Part shown: piece after piece, positions 7,401 through 8,973 of the stretch
How positions within the stretch are numbered: the stretch's first letter is position 1
Layout of the letters: each line of letters starts with the position of its first letter
Source of the DNA: Bacteroidota bacterium
GTDB taxonomy: Bacteria; Bacteroidota; Bacteroidia; Chitinophagales; Chitinophagaceae
Assembly: GCA_023436425.1 (NCBI GenBank)
Contig: JAEZJD010000155.1
Location: 1-8,973, forward strand
Reading direction: 5' to 3'
Length of the DNA: 8,973 nucleotides
Position numbers and translations under genes: made by a program
Notes under the pieces: model-generated
The model's input: only the letters and a program-made list of their open reading frames with translations
What the model was told of the DNA's origin: nothing
Database searches by the model: none

Positions 7401-8750
7401 CTGAATAGATAAGCGGTGCAGCGTCGGAGCACGGTTTAACATGACCGGATGCCCTTTCAATATATTTTCCAGAATATCCCAAACAACAGCTTCCTTTTTG
7501 TCAACAAGTTTCCTTGCAGATTTTACTGTTTTTACGATACCTCTTTCAATTAATTTTCTAATGATAAATGGCTTGAACAATTCAGCGGCCATATCTTTCG
7601 GAAGACCACACTCGTATAACTTCAGTTCAGGACCAACAACGATCACCGAACGACCAGAGTAGTCAACGCGTTTACCCAAAAGGTTTTGACGGAAACGACC
7701 TTGTTTTCCTTTCAATACATCAGAAAGCGATTTCAATGCACGACCGCCTTCAGCTTTAACAGCATTTGATTTACGACTGTTGTCAAACAAGCTGTCAACA
7801 GCTTCCTGCAACATACGTTTTACGTTACGCAGGATCACCTCAGGAGCTTTGATCTCCAACAAACGTTTCAAACGATTGTTACGAATAATTACCCGACGAT
7901 ACAAATCGTTCAGGTCTGAAGACGCAAAGCGGCCGCCGTCCAGAGGAACCAGCGGACGCAGTTCAGGTGGAATCACGGGAATGTATTGCATGACCATCCA
8001 TTCCGGACGGTTGTTTATTCTCGTTTGTGCGTCACGGAAAGACTCCACAACAGATAAACGCTTTAATGCGTCTGCTTTACGTTGCTGAGATGTTTCTGTT
8101 GCTGCAGCATTACGCAAATCGAATGATAAAGCATCCAAATCAATTCTTCCAAGCAAATCGTGCACCGCTTCCGCACCCATTTTCGCGATGAACTTGTTGG
8201 GATCTTCATCAGGCAGATACTGATTTTCTTTTGGAAGCGTATCAAGAATGTCGAGGTATTCTTCTTCAGTCAAAAGGTCTCCGTAATTCTGCCCTTTATC
8301 AGCACGCAACCCTGGCTGGATTACCACGAAACGTTCGTAATAAACAATGCTCTCTAATTTTTTAGAGCTCATGCCAAGCAAATAACCAATTTTATTTGGC
8401 AGCGATTTGAAATACCAAATGTGCACAACAGGAACAACCAATTTGATGTGTCCCATTCTTTCGCGACGCACTTTCTTTTCTGTTACCTCAACACCGCAAC
8501 GGTCGCAAACAATGCCTTTATACCGAATACGCTTATACTTTCCACAAGCACACTCATAGTCTTTTACGGGACCAAAAATTCTTTCGCAAAACAGACCATC
8601 TCTTTCTGGTTTGTATGTGCGGTAATTGATGGTTTCGGGCTTAAGAATTTCACCAAAACTTCTTTCCAAAATAGAATCGGGTGAAGCCAGGCCAATCGTA
8701 ATTTTTGAAAACGTAGGTCTCGGACGATTGTCTCTTTTATTAAAAGCCAT
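4455..8750 (-). CDS. rpoC: DNA-directed RNA polymerase subunit beta'
   Basis: This is the complete 1431-residue beta' subunit, which forms the clamp and most of the active site of RNA polymerase. The N-terminal zinc site is C67, C69, C82, C85 in [11 protein letters not shown]...CDRCGVEVT. The invariant Mg-binding loop NADFDGD is at 473-479, with D475, D477 and D479. The bridge helix lies around [20 protein letters not shown] (786-805). The second zinc site is C823, C897, C904, C907. The trigger loop begins at [19 protein letters not shown] (about 930-948) and is split by an insert of about 190 residues, like E. coli SI3, that runs up to about the [12 protein letters not shown] block (1142-1153). 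Later conserved blocks are [20 protein letters not shown] (about 1238-1257) and LLGITKASL (1344-1352). No frame breaks are seen. The start at 8750 has an A-rich leader (AAAATAAAACAA) without Shine-Dalgarno, as is usual in Bacteroidota. It lies 107 bases after rpoB and ends in a strong terminator. Confidence 0.99.
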   Translation of the reverse strand: [1431 protein letters not shown]

Positions 8751-8762
8751 TTGTTTTATTTT

Positions 8763-8789
8763 CTGATTTTTAATTGCTGATTTGTAATT
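8763..8789. repeat. Two-copy 14-base-period direct repeat in the rpoB-rpoC spacer
   Basis: CTGATTTTTAATT (8763-8775) and CTGATTTGTAATT (8777-8789) match at 12 of 13 bases with a 14-base period. On the minus strand the repeat lies directly upstream of the A-rich rpoC leader. It may be chance or part of a short AT-rich repeat family. Confidence 0.5.
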
Positions 8790-8826
8790 CGTGCTAAGTC
8801 AAAAGCGAAACGCGAGATCGCCAACC

Positions 8827-8853
8827 TTTCACGATTGACGTCCACGCTTCACG
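8827..8853. repeat. Degenerate heptamer-phased tandem repeat (NTTSACG)
   Basis: Four consecutive units read TTTCACG (8827-8833), ATTGACG (8834-8840), TCCACG (8841-8846, one base short) and CTTCACG (8847-8853). All end in CACG or GACG. The run lies five bases past the rpoB stop. Similar 7-base units occur, to my recollection, in intergenic DNA of other Bacteroidota, but no search was done. Confidence 0.55.
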
Positions 8854-8857
8854 ATAT

Positions 8858-8973
8858 TTATTCATCGAACTTGAGGTCTAACCCTAATCCTCTTAATTCG
8901 TGCACTAACGCATTAAACGATTCCGGAATGCCTGCACGTGGAATATTGTCGCCTTTTACAATTGCTTCGTACG
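8858..8973 (-). CDS. rpoB: DNA-directed RNA polymerase subunit beta, C-terminal end (5' part outside window)
   Basis: Thirty-seven codons plus TAA are visible on the minus strand. They begin YEAIVKGDNIPRAGIPESFN, followed by ALVHELRGLGLDLKFDE. This matches the extreme C-terminus of RpoB, where E. coli has [21 protein letters not shown]. The segment is part of the region of beta that packs against the beta' N-terminus. It is followed by rpoC in the same direction, the standard rpoBC order. The piece is short, but the PESFN-LV-EL-LGL pattern together with the position makes the call firm. It is truncated by the window edge, not broken. Confidence 0.96.
   Translation of the reverse strand, partial: YEAIVKGDNIPRAGIPESFNALVHELRGLGLDLKFDE

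Larger units (their letters stand above)
8751..8857 (-). other. rpoB-rpoC intergenic spacer, no terminator
   Basis: The spacer is 107 bases on the minus strand between the rpoB TAA and the rpoC ATG. I see no hairpin plus T run, so the two genes are probably co-transcribed. It holds a heptamer-phased TTTCACG-like repeat near rpoB and a 14-base-period AT-rich repeat near rpoC. Its rpoC-proximal end is A-rich on the coding strand, which in Bacteroidota commonly stands in for a Shine-Dalgarno site. Confidence 0.7.

Noticed and set aside
5725..8684. Several plus-strand open frames of 60-116 codons antisense to rpoC, and one minus-strand frame at 8063-8245
   Set aside because: All lie within the highly conserved rpoC frame and have low-complexity or incoherent translations; they are by-products of codon usage.
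8807..8822. Small inverted repeat GCGA/TCGC in the rpoB-rpoC spacer
   Set aside because: The stem is only four base pairs with a two-base loop and no T run, so neither a terminator nor a convincing structure.
1..8973. CRISPR arrays, tRNA or rRNA genes, insertion sequences, phage or defence genes
   Set aside because: Looked for on both strands; no spaced repeats, RNA-gene sequences, transposase motifs or terminal inverted repeats were seen, and nearly all bases belong to recognised genes.

Overview
The window looks like chromosomal DNA from a member of the Bacteroidota, probably a Chitinophagales-type bacterium. The evidence is: an RNA polymerase beta' protein of the long form with an insert in the trigger loop, an Skp/OmpH protein of the anchored Bacteroidota type, a stand-alone heptose-phosphate kinase, A-rich leaders without Shine-Dalgarno sites, and moderate GC. 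The placement rests on remembered family features, not on a database search.

Right side, minus strand (8973 down to 4406): the 3' end of rpoB (37 codons), a 107-base spacer with short degenerate repeats, and the complete rpoC, followed by a strong intrinsic terminator. This is the core transcription operon end. Middle, minus strand (4324 down to 1989): a membrane-anchored periplasmic Skp/OmpH-like chaperone with its own intrinsic terminator. It is followed by a two-gene unit with an ATGA overlap, hldA-like heptose-7-phosphate kinase and ispD (isoprenoid MEP pathway). All three serve the cell envelope: outer membrane protein folding, LPS inner-core heptose, and isoprenoid/undecaprenyl carrier supply.

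Left side, plus strand (1 to 1988): the 3' part of a large exported protein, whose beta-strand-rich C-terminus ends in Phe and is best matched to the C-terminal region of Bacteroidota M1-family metallopeptidases. An 11-base overlap leads into a FemAB/GNAT-like protein that starts with TTG. This pair converges on ispD with no spacer: the two stop codons lie back to back inside a TGATCA palindrome.

Nearly every base is explained by ordinary genes. I see no CRISPR array, RNA gene, insertion sequence, phage gene or defence system. I do not find a convincing undescribed system. The items most worth a second look are the heptamer-phased repeat between rpoB and rpoC, the zero-gap convergent junction, and the uncharacterised FemAB-like protein coupled to an exported protein.
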